The position numbers and the translations under genes were made by a program. Below the pieces are notes generated by a model. It saw only the letters and a list, made by a program, of their open reading frames with translations. It did not search any database and was not told where the DNA came from. A DNA stretch of 64,000 nucleotides from Ensifer adhaerens (lineage in GTDB: Bacteria > Pseudomonadota > Alphaproteobacteria > Rhizobiales > Rhizobiaceae). The stretch lies in NCBI RefSeq assembly GCF_002940685.1, contig NZ_PNFP01000002.1, positions 1 through 64,000 of the forward strand, written 5' to 3'. This document shows positions 35,160 to 43,767 of this stretch, in pieces. Numbering within the stretch: the stretch's first letter is position 1; each line of letters begins with the position of its first letter.

Positions 35160-37607
35160 ATGTCGAATTTGCCGTCGCACGCACGCGTCGTGATCATCGG
35201 CGGGGGAGCGATTGGCGCTTCCTCGCTCTACCATTTGGCCAAGGCCGGCTGGACCGATTGCGTGCTTCTGGAAAAGAACGAGCTGACGGCGGGCTCGACC
35301 TGGCATGCGGCCGGCAACGTGCCGACCTTTTCGTCCTCCTGGTCGATCATGAACATGCAGCGCTATTCGGCGTCGCTCTATCGCGATCTCGGCGCGCTCG
35401 TCGATTACCCGATGAATTATCACGTCACCGGCTCGATCCGACTCGGCCACTCCAAGGAGCGGCTGCAGGAGTTCAAGCGCGTCGTCGGCATGGGCCGCTA
35501 CCAGGGCATGGATCTCGATATCCTGTCGCCCGACGAGATGCGCGTCCGCTACCCGTTCCTCGAAACGCACGAGCTGACCGGTGCGCTTTACGATCCCTAT
35601 GACGGCGACATCGACCCGGCGCAGCTGACGCAGGCGCTCGCCAAGGGCGCGCGCGACATGGGCGCGAAGATTATCCGCTTCTGTCCCGTGACCGGGGCGC
35701 GACGGGAAAACGACGAATGGGTGATCTCGACGCCTCAGGGCGAGATCCGCTGCGAACACGTCGTCAACGCCGCCGGCTACTATGCCCGCGAGGTCGGCAA
35801 GATGTTCGGCCGCGACGTGCCGATGATGGTGATGAGCCATCAGTATATCCTGTTCGACGAAATCCCGGAGCTGGCCGCCTGGTCGAAGGAGGCCGGCCAC
35901 AAGCTGCCGCTTCTGCGTGATGTCGACAGCTCCTACTATCTCCGCCAGGAGAAGAACGGCATGAACCTCGGGCCCTACGAGCGCAACTGTCGCGCCCATT
36001 GGGTGACGCTCGACGACCCGATGCCGGAAGACTTCTCCTTCCAGCTCTTCCCCGACGACCTCGACCGGCTGGAATGGTACCTGAACGATGCGGTCGAGCG
36101 CGTGCCGATCCTTGGAACCGCCGGGCTGTCGCGCATCATCAACGGCCCGATCCCCTATGCGCCCGACGGCAACCCGCTGATCGGCCCGATGCCCGGCGTT
36201 CCCAACGCATTCGAGGCCTGCGTCTTCACCTTCGGCATCTGCCAGGCAGGCGGTGCCGGCAAGGTGCTCGCCGAATGGATCACCGAGGGCCAGACCGAGT
36301 GGGACATGTGGTCCTGCGACCCGCGGCGCTACACCGACTACACCGACCAGGATTATTGCATCGCCAAGGGCATGGAGATCTACGGCCACGAATATGCGAT
36401 GCACTTCCCCAAGCATTACTGGCCGGCCGGCCGAGACCGAAAGCTGTCGCCGATCCACGACCGGATCGCCGCTCTGGGCGCCCAGTTCAAGCCCTATAAC
36501 GGCTGGGAGCGCGCCATGTGGTACGCCAAACCCGGCGACGACACGTCCGAAGAGGCGACGCAGACCTGGGGCCGCGAGGGTCCGTGGGCGGAACGCATCA
36601 AGGAGGAGTGTCTGGCCGTGCGCGATGCCGCCGGCATTCTCGACCTGCCGGGCTTCTCGCGCTTCCGGGTAAAGGGCGAAGGGGCGACCGAATGGCTGTC
36701 CGGTCTCATCACCGGGCGCGTGCCGAAGCCCGGCCGTATCGGCCTTGCCTATTTCGCCGACGACAAGGGCCGCATCGTCACCGAGATGTCGGTGATGATG
36801 ATCGACGAGGATTTCTTCTTCCTGATCACCGCCGCCACCGCGCAGTGGCATGATCTTGAATGGCTGCGCAAGCATATGCCTGACAACGCCGCCTTCACCA
36901 TCGACGACGTGACCAAATCCTTCTCCTGCCAGATCCTCACCGGCCCGAAGTCGCGCGCGATCCTCGCGGAGGTCAGCGAGGCTGATCTGACCAAGGGCTG
37001 GCTCACGCACCAGACGGCGCAGATCGCCGGGCGTTACTGCCAGCTCGTGCGCGTCTCCTTCGCCGGCGAACTCGGCTGGGAGATCCACACCAAGGTGGAC
37101 GATACGGCCGTCATCTTCGACGCCGTCTGGGCGGCCGGACAGAAACATGGCCTCAAACCCTTCGGCATGGAGGCGCTCGACAGCCTGCGCATCGAGAAGG
37201 GCTACCGCGCCTGGAAGGGCGATCTTTCAACCGACTACACCATCTTGCAGGGCGGGCTTGAACGTTTCGTCGACTGGGGCAAGCCGGGCTTCAAGGGCAA
37301 GGCGGCGCTGGAGCGCGAGAAGCAGCAGGGCGTTTCCAAGCGCTTCGTGACGCTGACGGTCGCCGCTGACGGCTGCGACGCGCCCTACATGTCGACGCTC
37401 TGGTCCGACGGTCAGGTGGTCGGCGAAACGACCTCGGGCAACTGGGGCTACCGCGTCGGCAAGTCGATCGCGCTCGGCATGCTCAGGGCCGATCTTGCCG
37501 TGCCCGGCAAGGAGATCGAGGTCGAGATCTTCGGCGACCGCTTCAAGGCGACGGTCGAGGCGGACCAGCCGCTCTGGGATCCCTCCAATGAAAGACTGCG
37601 CGCATGA
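35160..37607 (+). CDS. FAD-dependent dimethylglycine/sarcosine dehydrogenase-like enzyme with GcvT domain (copy 1)
   Basis: An 815-residue two-domain enzyme. The N-terminal FAD oxidoreductase half begins VVIIGGGAIGASSLYHLAKA and has AGSTWHAAGNVPTFSSSW, the place of covalent flavin attachment to His in this family. A middle DAO segment ends FTFGICQAGGAGKVLAEWI. The C-terminal half (from about 440) is a GcvT aminomethyltransferase-like domain that takes the methyl/methylene group to tetrahydrofolate (FRVKGEGATEWLSGLITGRV; VSFAGELGWEIHTKVDDTAV; GMEALDSLRIEKGYRAWKGD). The ATG at 35160 follows GAGGGAAC. It overlaps the next gene by ATGA. The exact N-methyl substrate is not decided by sequence. Confidence 0.9.
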   Translation: MSNLPSHARVVIIGGGAIGASSLYHLAKAGWTDCVLLEKNELTAGSTWHAAGNVPTFSSSWSIMNMQRYSASLYRDLGALVDYPMNYHVTGSIRLGHSKERLQEFKRVVGMGRYQGMDLDILSPDEMRVRYPFLETHELTGALYDPYDGDIDPAQLTQALAKGARDMGAKIIRFCPVTGARRENDEWVISTPQGEIRCEHVVNAAGYYAREVGKMFGRDVPMMVMSHQYILFDEIPELAAWSKEAGHKLPLLRDVDSSYYLRQEKNGMNLGPYERNCRAHWVTLDDPMPEDFSFQLFPDDLDRLEWYLNDAVERVPILGTAGLSRIINGPIPYAPDGNPLIGPMPGVPNAFEACVFTFGICQAGGAGKVLAEWITEGQTEWDMWSCDPRRYTDYTDQDYCIAKGMEIYGHEYAMHFPKHYWPAGRDRKLSPIHDRIAALGAQFKPYNGWERAMWYAKPGDDTSEEATQTWGREGPWAERIKEECLAVRDAAGILDLPGFSRFRVKGEGATEWLSGLITGRVPKPGRIGLAYFADDKGRIVTEMSVMMIDEDFFFLITAATAQWHDLEWLRKHMPDNAAFTIDDVTKSFSCQILTGPKSRAILAEVSEADLTKGWLTHQTAQIAGRYCQLVRVSFAGELGWEIHTKVDDTAVIFDAVWAAGQKHGLKPFGMEALDSLRIEKGYRAWKGDLSTDYTILQGGLERFVDWGKPGFKGKAALEREKQQGVSKRFVTLTVAADGCDAPYMSTLWSDGQVVGETTSGNWGYRVGKSIALGMLRADLAVPGKEIEVEIFGDRFKATVEADQPLWDPSNERLRA

Positions 37608-40051
37608 CGAAGCCCATTCCCTCGAAAGCCCGTGCGGTCATCATCGGCGGCGGCGTGTCCGGCTGTTCGGTCGCCTATCACCTGGCCAAGCTCGGCTGGA
37701 CCGACGTGGTGCTCTTGGAGCGCAAGCAGCTGACCTCGGGCACCACCTGGCATGCGGCCGGTCTCATCGGCCAACTGCGCGCCTCGCAGAACATGACGCG
37801 GCTCGCGAAATATTCGGCCGACCTCTACGTCAAGCTCGAAGCCGAAACCGGCATTTCCACCGGCATGCGCCAGAATGGCTCGATCACCGTGGCGCTGACG
37901 GAGGAGCGCAAGGAGGAGATCTACCGCCAGGCCTCGCTGGCGCGCGCCTTCAAGGTCGACGTGCGCGAAATCACGCCTGATGAGGTGAAGGCGATGTATC
38001 CGCACCTCAACACCTCGGATGTGAAGGCGGCTGTGCATCTTCCGCTCGACGGCCAGTGCGACCCGGCCAACATCGCCATGGCGCTTGCCAAGGGTGCGCG
38101 CCAGAACGGCGCCACGATCATCGAGGGCGTCAAGGTGACGTCCGTGTTGAAAAAGGACGGCCGGGTGAGAGGCGTCACCTGCGAGCAGAACGGCGAGACC
38201 TACACGATCGAGACCGACCATGTCGTCAACTGCGCCGGCATGTGGGGCAGGGAGTTCGCCCGGCAATCGGGCGTCACCGTGCCGCTGCACGCCTGCGAGC
38301 ATTTCTACATCGTCACCGAGGCGATCCCGGAGCTGAAGCGCCTGCCGGTCCTGCGCGTGCCGGATGAATGCACCTACTACAAGGAAGATGCCGGCAAGAT
38401 GCTGATCGGCGCCTTCGAGCTCAAGGCCAAGCCCTGGGGCATGGAGGGCATCCGCGAGGATTTCTGCTTCGACCAGCTGCCCGACGATTTCGATCACTTC
38501 GCGCCGATCCTCGAAATGGCCGTCAACCGCATGCCGATGCTGGAAACGGCCGGCATCCACACCTTTTTCAACGGCCCGGAGAGCTTCACGCCCGACGACC
38601 GCTATTATCTCGGCGAAGCGCCTGAGGTGAAGGGCTACTGGGTTGCGGCCGGCTACAACTCGATCGGCATCGTTTCGTCCGGCGGCGCGGGCATGGCGCT
38701 CGCCCAATGGATGAACGACGGCGAGCCGCCCTTCGATCTCTGGGAGGTGGATATCCGCCGGGCGCAGCCGTTCCAGAAGAACCGCGCCTACCTGAAAGAC
38801 CGCGTCTCGGAAACACTCGGCCTGCTCTATGCGGATCATTTCCCCTATCGCCAGATGGCGACGGCCCGCGGTGTGCGCCGTTCGCCGCTGCATGAGCATC
38901 TGAAAGCCCGCGGCGCCGTCTTCGGCGAAGTCGCTGGCTGGGAGCGCGCTAACTGGTTTGCGAGGGAAGGCCAGGAGCGCGAATATCGCTATTCCTGGAA
39001 GCGGCAGAACTGGTTCGAGAACCAGAGGGACGAGCATCTGGCGGTCCGAAACGGCGTCGGACTGTTCGACATGACCTCCTTCGGCAAGATCCGGGTGGAG
39101 GGGCGCGATGCGCTCTCCTTCCTGCAGCGGCTCTGCGCCAACGAGATGAATGTCGAGCCCGGCCGCATCGTCTATACCCAGATGCTGAATGCCCGCGGCG
39201 GCATCGAGAGCGACCTGACGGTGACGCGCCTCTCGGAAACCGCCTTCCTGCTGGTCGTGCCGGGCGCGACGCTGCAGCGCGATCTTGCCTGGTTGCGCAA
39301 GCACCTCACCGACGAGTTCGTCGTCATCACCGATGTCGGCGCCGGTGAAAGCGTGCTTTGCGTCATGGGGCCGAAGGCCCGCGAGCTGATGCAGAAGGTG
39401 AGCCCCAACGATTTTTCCAATGCCGCCCATCCCTTCGGCACGGCGCGCGAGATCGAGGTCGGCATGGGCCTCGCCCGCGCCCACCGCGTCACCTATGTCG
39501 GCGAACTCGGCTGGGAACTCTATGTCCCGACCGACCAGACGGCGCATGTGTTTGAGGCACTGGAGGCGGCGGGCGAGGGGCTTGGCCTCAAGCTCTGCGG
39601 CATCCATACGCTCGACAGCTGCCGCATCGAGAAGGCCTTCCGCCATTTCGGCCACGACATCACCGACGAGGACCACGTGCTCGAAGCCGGGCTCGGCTTC
39701 GCGGTGAAGGCCGACAAGGGCGATTTCATCGGTCGCGAGGCGGTGCTTGCCAAGCACAACCGCGGCCTGTCGCGCCGGCTGGTGCAGTTCCGGCTAACCG
39801 ATCCGGAGCCGCTGCTCTTCCACAACGAGGCGATCGTGCGCGACGGCAGGATCGTCGGCACGATCACGTCAGGCAATTACGGCCACCACCTCGGCGGCGC
39901 GATCGGCCTCGGTTACGTGCCGTCGGAAGGCGAGAGCGCTGACGACGTGCTCGGCTCGCGCTTCGAGATCGAGATCGCCGGAACGCGGGTGAAAGCCGAG
40001 GCGTCGCTGAAGCCGATGTACGACCCGCGGGCGGAGCGGGTGCGGATGTAG
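37604..40051 (+). CDS. FAD-dependent dimethylglycine/sarcosine dehydrogenase-like enzyme with GcvT domain (copy 2)
   Basis: Also 815 residues with the same architecture as its neighbour: AVIIGGGVSGCSVAYHLAKL, GTTWHAAGLIGQLRASQNMT (flavin-linking His), YNSIGIVSSGGAGMALAQWM at the end of the oxidoreductase half. The GcvT-like half follows (GLFDMTSFGKIRVEGRDALS; VTYVGELGWELYVPTDQTAH; GIHTLDSCRIEKAFRHFGHD). The sequence is clearly diverged from copy 1, so the two probably act on different steps (for example dimethylglycine and sarcosine). Translation is coupled by a four-base overlap. Confidence 0.92.
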   Translation: MTKPIPSKARAVIIGGGVSGCSVAYHLAKLGWTDVVLLERKQLTSGTTWHAAGLIGQLRASQNMTRLAKYSADLYVKLEAETGISTGMRQNGSITVALTEERKEEIYRQASLARAFKVDVREITPDEVKAMYPHLNTSDVKAAVHLPLDGQCDPANIAMALAKGARQNGATIIEGVKVTSVLKKDGRVRGVTCEQNGETYTIETDHVVNCAGMWGREFARQSGVTVPLHACEHFYIVTEAIPELKRLPVLRVPDECTYYKEDAGKMLIGAFELKAKPWGMEGIREDFCFDQLPDDFDHFAPILEMAVNRMPMLETAGIHTFFNGPESFTPDDRYYLGEAPEVKGYWVAAGYNSIGIVSSGGAGMALAQWMNDGEPPFDLWEVDIRRAQPFQKNRAYLKDRVSETLGLLYADHFPYRQMATARGVRRSPLHEHLKARGAVFGEVAGWERANWFAREGQEREYRYSWKRQNWFENQRDEHLAVRNGVGLFDMTSFGKIRVEGRDALSFLQRLCANEMNVEPGRIVYTQMLNARGGIESDLTVTRLSETAFLLVVPGATLQRDLAWLRKHLTDEFVVITDVGAGESVLCVMGPKARELMQKVSPNDFSNAAHPFGTAREIEVGMGLARAHRVTYVGELGWELYVPTDQTAHVFEALEAAGEGLGLKLCGIHTLDSCRIEKAFRHFGHDITDEDHVLEAGLGFAVKADKGDFIGREAVLAKHNRGLSRRLVQFRLTDPEPLLFHNEAIVRDGRIVGTITSGNYGHHLGGAIGLGYVPSEGESADDVLGSRFEIEIAGTRVKAEASLKPMYDPRAERVRM

Positions 40052-40068
40052 GGCGTGAATTTTGTGGC

Positions 40069-40095
40069 TGCCCCTCACCGCGCGGATGAGGGGCA
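40069..40095. repeat. Intra-operon hairpin
   Basis: Perfect 9-bp arms TGCCCCTCA (40069-40077) and TGAGGGGCA (40087-40095) around a GC loop, between copy 2 and the MttB-family gene. No T-run follows, so it is more likely an mRNA-processing or stabilising element than a terminator. It shares GCCCCTCA with the elements at 41.8 and 53.0 kb. Confidence 0.7.
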
Positions 40096-40116
40096 ACGCC
40101 CCATTGGGAGATGATG

Positions 40117-41661
40117 ATGGCTGACGATTGCGCAGTTGCGGCTTCGAGACGATCCGGCGGGCGGGCGGCGCGGGTGGCGTTGCGCGCAGCACCGCTGGCG
40201 GAAAACATCCGGCCGGTGCGACCGGGGCTTTCCGGCGGGCAGTACAAGCCGCTGACAGATGCCGGGGTGCGGCGCATCCACGAGGCGGCACTCGATGCGC
40301 TGGAGCAGATCGGCCTTGCCAATGCGCCGAAGTCGGGCGTCGAGATCATGACCGGCGCCGGGGCCATTCTTGGCGATGACGGACGCATCCGTTTTCCCCG
40401 GGCGCTGGTCGAGGACATGCTTGCGATCGCCGCGCGCGACATCACGCTTCATGCCCGCGATCCGAAGCAGGACCTCGAGCTCTCCGGCACCCGCGTCTAT
40501 TACGGCACGGCCGGTGCGGCGGTGCACATCGTCGACGTCGAGAAGCGTGAATATCGCGAATCGACCGCCAAGGACCTCTTGAACGCTGCGCAGCTCGTGC
40601 ACCATCTCGACAATGTGCATTTCTTCCAGCGCGCCATGGTCTGTCGCGACGTCGCCGACAATTTTCTGATGGACGTCAACACGCTCTATGCCTGCTGCGC
40701 CGGCACGACCAAACATGTCGGAACCAGCTTTTCCGATCCCTCGCATGTCGACGGCTGCTTCGATCTCATCCACATGATCGCCGGTGGCGAGGACAAGTGG
40801 CGGACGCGGCCCTTCGTTTCCAACTCGAACTGCTTCGTCGTGCCGCCGATGAAGTTTGCCGAGGAAAGCTGCATCACCATGGAGAAGTGCATCCGCGCCG
40901 GGATGCCGATCCTGCTGCTGTCGGCGGGGCAGGCCGGGGCGACGGCGCCGGCGCCGCTTGCAACCGCGATCGTGCAGGCGGTTGCCGAATGTTTGGCGGG
41001 CGTCGTCTATGTCAACGCCATGGCGCCCGGGCACCCGGCGGTCTTCGGCACCTGGCCCTTCGTCTCGGATCTTCGTACCGGGGCGATGTCCGGCGGCTCC
41101 GGCGAACAGGCGCTTTTGACGGCTGGCTGCGCGCAGATGCACCAGTTCTACCGCCTGCCGGGCGGGGCGGCCGCAGGCATTGCAGACGCCAAGCTGCCGG
41201 ACATGCAGGCCGGCTGGGAGCAGGCGATTTCCAACGTCATGGCCGGGCTCTCGGGTCTCAACATGGTCTATGAAGCCGTCGGCATGCATGCCTCGCTGCT
41301 CGGCTTCTGCCTGGAATCGCTGGTGCTCGGCGACGACCTCCTGGGGCAGGTGCAGCGCTGCATCCGCGGCATCGACGTGACGGAGGATTCCGTCTCGCTC
41401 GACACCATGCGCTCGGTCTGCCTCGATGGCCCCGGCCACTATCTCGGTCATCCGCAGACGCTGGGGCTGATGCAGACGGAGTACATCTATCCGGCGGTCG
41501 CCGACCGCACGAGCCCGAAGGAATGGGTCGAGATCGGCCGTCCGGACCTGGTGGCCAAGGCGATCGAGAAGAAGAACCGCATTCTCGCCGAAGCGGCGCC
41601 CTCTGTGATCGCGCCTGAGATCGACAGGGCGATCCGGGAGAAGTTCCAGATCTTCTGCTGA
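40117..41661 (+). CDS. Trimethylamine methyltransferase (MttB) superfamily protein, non-pyrrolysine type
   Basis: About 514 residues. MttB-family landmarks: RPGLSGGQYKPLTDAGVRRI near the start, YYGTAGAAVHIVDVEKREYR, GGEDKWRTRPFVSNSNCFVV, LLLSAGQAGATAPAPLATAI and LLTAGCAQMHQFYRLPGGAA. The frame is read through without any in-frame TAG, so no pyrrolysine is used. Characterised non-Pyl members such as MtgB move a methyl group from glycine betaine to a corrinoid protein. No corrinoid protein gene lies next to it here. Of three adjacent ATGs the one at 40117 has GGGAG at six bases. Part of the demethylation cluster. Confidence 0.9.
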   Translation: MADDCAVAASRRSGGRAARVALRAAPLAENIRPVRPGLSGGQYKPLTDAGVRRIHEAALDALEQIGLANAPKSGVEIMTGAGAILGDDGRIRFPRALVEDMLAIAARDITLHARDPKQDLELSGTRVYYGTAGAAVHIVDVEKREYRESTAKDLLNAAQLVHHLDNVHFFQRAMVCRDVADNFLMDVNTLYACCAGTTKHVGTSFSDPSHVDGCFDLIHMIAGGEDKWRTRPFVSNSNCFVVPPMKFAEESCITMEKCIRAGMPILLLSAGQAGATAPAPLATAIVQAVAECLAGVVYVNAMAPGHPAVFGTWPFVSDLRTGAMSGGSGEQALLTAGCAQMHQFYRLPGGAAAGIADAKLPDMQAGWEQAISNVMAGLSGLNMVYEAVGMHASLLGFCLESLVLGDDLLGQVQRCIRGIDVTEDSVSLDTMRSVCLDGPGHYLGHPQTLGLMQTEYIYPAVADRTSPKEWVEIGRPDLVAKAIEKKNRILAEAAPSVIAPEIDRAIREKFQIFC

Positions 41662-41824
41662 GTTTCCTCCGCCTGGGTTGCAGGCGGAGGCAGCGGGCGG
41701 CCGGGTCCGGTCGCTCGTCCTCTAAAGATTGCAAGGAAATGCTGCGGGCTGCGGTGTCAGCCGGAGACCGCGGGTGGTGGTGTGTGCCCGGGGATGGCGG
41801 CATCTGCCCCTCATCCGACCGCCG

Positions 41825-41860
41825 GTCACCTTCTCCCCGTTTAGACGGGGAGAAGGTGAC
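41825..41860. repeat. 16-bp-arm perfect palindrome in the MttB-Rieske gap
   Basis: Arms 41825-41840 and 41845-41860 (GTCACCTTCTCCCCGT and complement) with loop TTAG. The preceding GCCCCTCATCCG and CACCTTCTCCCCG also occur at 53.04-53.08 kb, so this is a dispersed mosaic repeat. Confidence 0.85.
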
Positions 41861-41943
41861 GCGTGGCGATCGCAGTGCCTCAGAACGAAATACACGCGCG
41901 CCGGAACGCGGTTCTTCCGGTTCTGTTTTTGGAGTTCAGCCCC

Positions 41944-43173
41944 ATGCTCGTTTCGGAGCTCAAGACTACGACCGTCACCGGCGACCGGATCGATCAGCTG
42001 GTCGCCGCGCACCGCCCCGGCCATGGGCTTGCCCGCGCCTTCTATCTCGATCCGGAGATCTATGAACGCGATCTGGAGCGGGTCTTTCGCCGTCACTGGC
42101 ACTGCGTGGCGCACGAAAGTGCGATCCCGAACGCCAATGATTTCGAGGTCTTTCGCATGGCGTCCGAGCAGGTGATCGTCACGCGCACGGCAAGCGGCGA
42201 AATCCATGCGATGCTCAATGTCTGCCGCCATCGCGGGGCTGAGGTCTGCACCAAGGACAAGGGCAATGCCCGTGCCTTCGTCTGCCCCTATCATGCGTGG
42301 ACCTATGGCAATGACGGGGCGCTCAAGGCAGCACGGCTGATGCCGAAGGATTTCAGGCGCGAGGATCACGGGCTGAAGAAGCTGCATGTGCGCGTGGTTG
42401 AAGGCCTGATCTTCATCTCCTTCGCCGATGTCCCTCTCGACTTCTCCGATGTCGAACATCTGCTGCACGCGACCTGCGGCCAATATGGCTGGGGCTCGGC
42501 GAAGATCGCCCATCGCCAGACCTATCCGGTCGAGGCCAACTGGAAGCTCGCGGTCGAGAACTATGTCGAGTGCTATCATTGCGGCCCGGCGCATCCGGAG
42601 TATTCGCAGACGCACGCGCTGGAGCAGCCGCTGCACATGATCGAGGAACTGAACGCCCGGATGGAGGCGCGTACCTGCGAACTCGGCATCGAGGTCGGCT
42701 CCGGCAATCACTGGCAGACTTCGGCCGGAGGCAAGGAGGCGGTGCATGCCTTCCGCTATCCGCTCTATGACGGCGCCAAGACCGGCAGCAAGGACGGGCA
42801 GGCGCTGAGCACGCTGATGGGGCGCTTTTCCGATTTCGACGGCGGCGTCACCTCCATCCATCTCGGCGGCACCACATTCCTCGTCTGCTATCCCGACCAC
42901 GGCATGATCTATCGTTTCATTCCGAAGACCGCCGAGACCTCGGAGATGGAACTGATCTGGCTGGTCGACGCCAAGGGAGAGGAGGGGCGGGACTACGAAC
43001 TCGACCGGCTGACGTGGCTGTGGAACGTGACGACCGAGGAAGACAAGGCGATCATCGAACACACGTCGCGCGGCGTGCGCTCGCACTATTTCGTGCCGGG
43101 CCCGATCGCGCCGATGGAGCATAACGAGCTGCGCTACATCCACTGGTATCTCGACGAAATCAGCCGGCCCTGA
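41944..43173 (+). CDS. Rieske-type oxygenase alpha subunit, betaine/stachydrine demethylase-like
   Basis: A 409-residue aromatic-ring-hydroxylating-type oxygenase. The Rieske cluster is CRHRGAEVC then CPYHAWTYG (C-x-H and C-x2-H, near residues 87 and 108). The mononuclear iron site is in ENYVECYHCGPAHPEY, which keeps both His residues. The C-terminal helix-grip domain is full length. In rhizobia and pseudomonads such proteins (GbcA, Stc2) remove one methyl from glycine betaine or stachydrine as formaldehyde. The genomic context supports this. The reductase partner is not in the window. The ATG at 41944 follows TTGGAG. Confidence 0.9.
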   Translation: MLVSELKTTTVTGDRIDQLVAAHRPGHGLARAFYLDPEIYERDLERVFRRHWHCVAHESAIPNANDFEVFRMASEQVIVTRTASGEIHAMLNVCRHRGAEVCTKDKGNARAFVCPYHAWTYGNDGALKAARLMPKDFRREDHGLKKLHVRVVEGLIFISFADVPLDFSDVEHLLHATCGQYGWGSAKIAHRQTYPVEANWKLAVENYVECYHCGPAHPEYSQTHALEQPLHMIEELNARMEARTCELGIEVGSGNHWQTSAGGKEAVHAFRYPLYDGAKTGSKDGQALSTLMGRFSDFDGGVTSIHLGGTTFLVCYPDHGMIYRFIPKTAETSEMELIWLVDAKGEEGRDYELDRLTWLWNVTTEEDKAIIEHTSRGVRSHYFVPGPIAPMEHNELRYIHWYLDEISRP

Positions 43174-43210
43174 CCGGTTCCGGTGGGCGGCACGCGATGG
43201 ACTGGTCGCG

Positions 43211-43654
43211 TCAGTCCCGCCGGTCGAAATGCGTGCGCAGCGCCACATGCGTCTGTACGGTGGCGACGTCGGGGATGATCGAGATCTGGCGGCGGATCGT
43301 ATCAAGGTCGCCGTTGGAGGCGCATTCGACCAGCACCATCAGGTCGGTGGCGCCGGCGAGCGACCAGCAGGTGACGATGGGCGGCATGGCCGAGAGGTGC
43401 GGAACGATATGGTCGCAGTTCTTGCCGGGCTGGAAGGTGATGGCGATCAGCGACTTGACGGTCGGGCTCTCCTCGGCGACACCCAGACGAATGGTGTAGC
43501 CGGCAATCACGCCCTTTGCTTCCAGCCGTCTGAGGCGATCATGGGCGGCACTGCGCGAAAGCCCGCTGTGGCGGGCGAGCGCCACCAGGCTCTGGCGCGA
43601 ATCCTGCCGCAGCGCCGCCAGCAGCAGGCGATCCTTTTCATCGATTTCCGTCAA
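43211..43654 (-). CDS. Lrp/AsnC family transcriptional regulator
   Basis: A 147-residue regulator: DEKDRLLLAALRQDSRQSLV, ALARHSGLSRSAAHDRLRRL, then the RAM domain with PGKNCDHIVPHLSAMPPIVT and ATDLMVLVECASNGDLDTIR. The TTG at 43654 has GGAGGC at proper distance and makes a family-length protein; a start at 43708 would add 18 unlike residues. It is divergent from the isochorismatase-like gene. The region between has the palindrome CCGGAC-ATTC-GTCCGG. Confidence 0.88.
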   Translation of the reverse strand: MTEIDEKDRLLLAALRQDSRQSLVALARHSGLSRSAAHDRLRRLEAKGVIAGYTIRLGVAEESPTVKSLIAITFQPGKNCDHIVPHLSAMPPIVTCWSLAGATDLMVLVECASNGDLDTIRRQISIIPDVATVQTHVALRTHFDRRD

Positions 43655-43678
43655 AACGTCGCCTCCATCCTGCCAAAT

Positions 43679-43694
43679 CCGGACATTCGTCCGG
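43679..43694. promoter_or_regulatory. Palindrome in the Lrp-isochorismatase intergenic region
   Basis: Perfect 6-bp arms CCGGAC and GTCCGG with a four-base centre, 25 bases before the regulator's TTG start; a further CCGGAC lies at 43722-43727 beside the divergent promoter. Likely binding sites of the adjacent Lrp-type protein. Confidence 0.55.
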
Positions 43695-43767
43695 TCAGGC
43701 GTCATCATGTCCAGTGAAACCGGACGATAGGCGAGCTAGCGTCTTTTCGCAACGAAGGAGCCTTGCC

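Noticed and set aside
35076-39757. Very long antisense frames opposite the FAD-GcvT genes
   Set aside because: They arise from high third-position GC of the real genes; no domain is recognisable.
40117-41661. Pyrrolysine-encoding TAG in the MttB homolog
   Set aside because: The frame is open from start to TGA with no in-frame TAG, so it is a non-pyrrolysine member.
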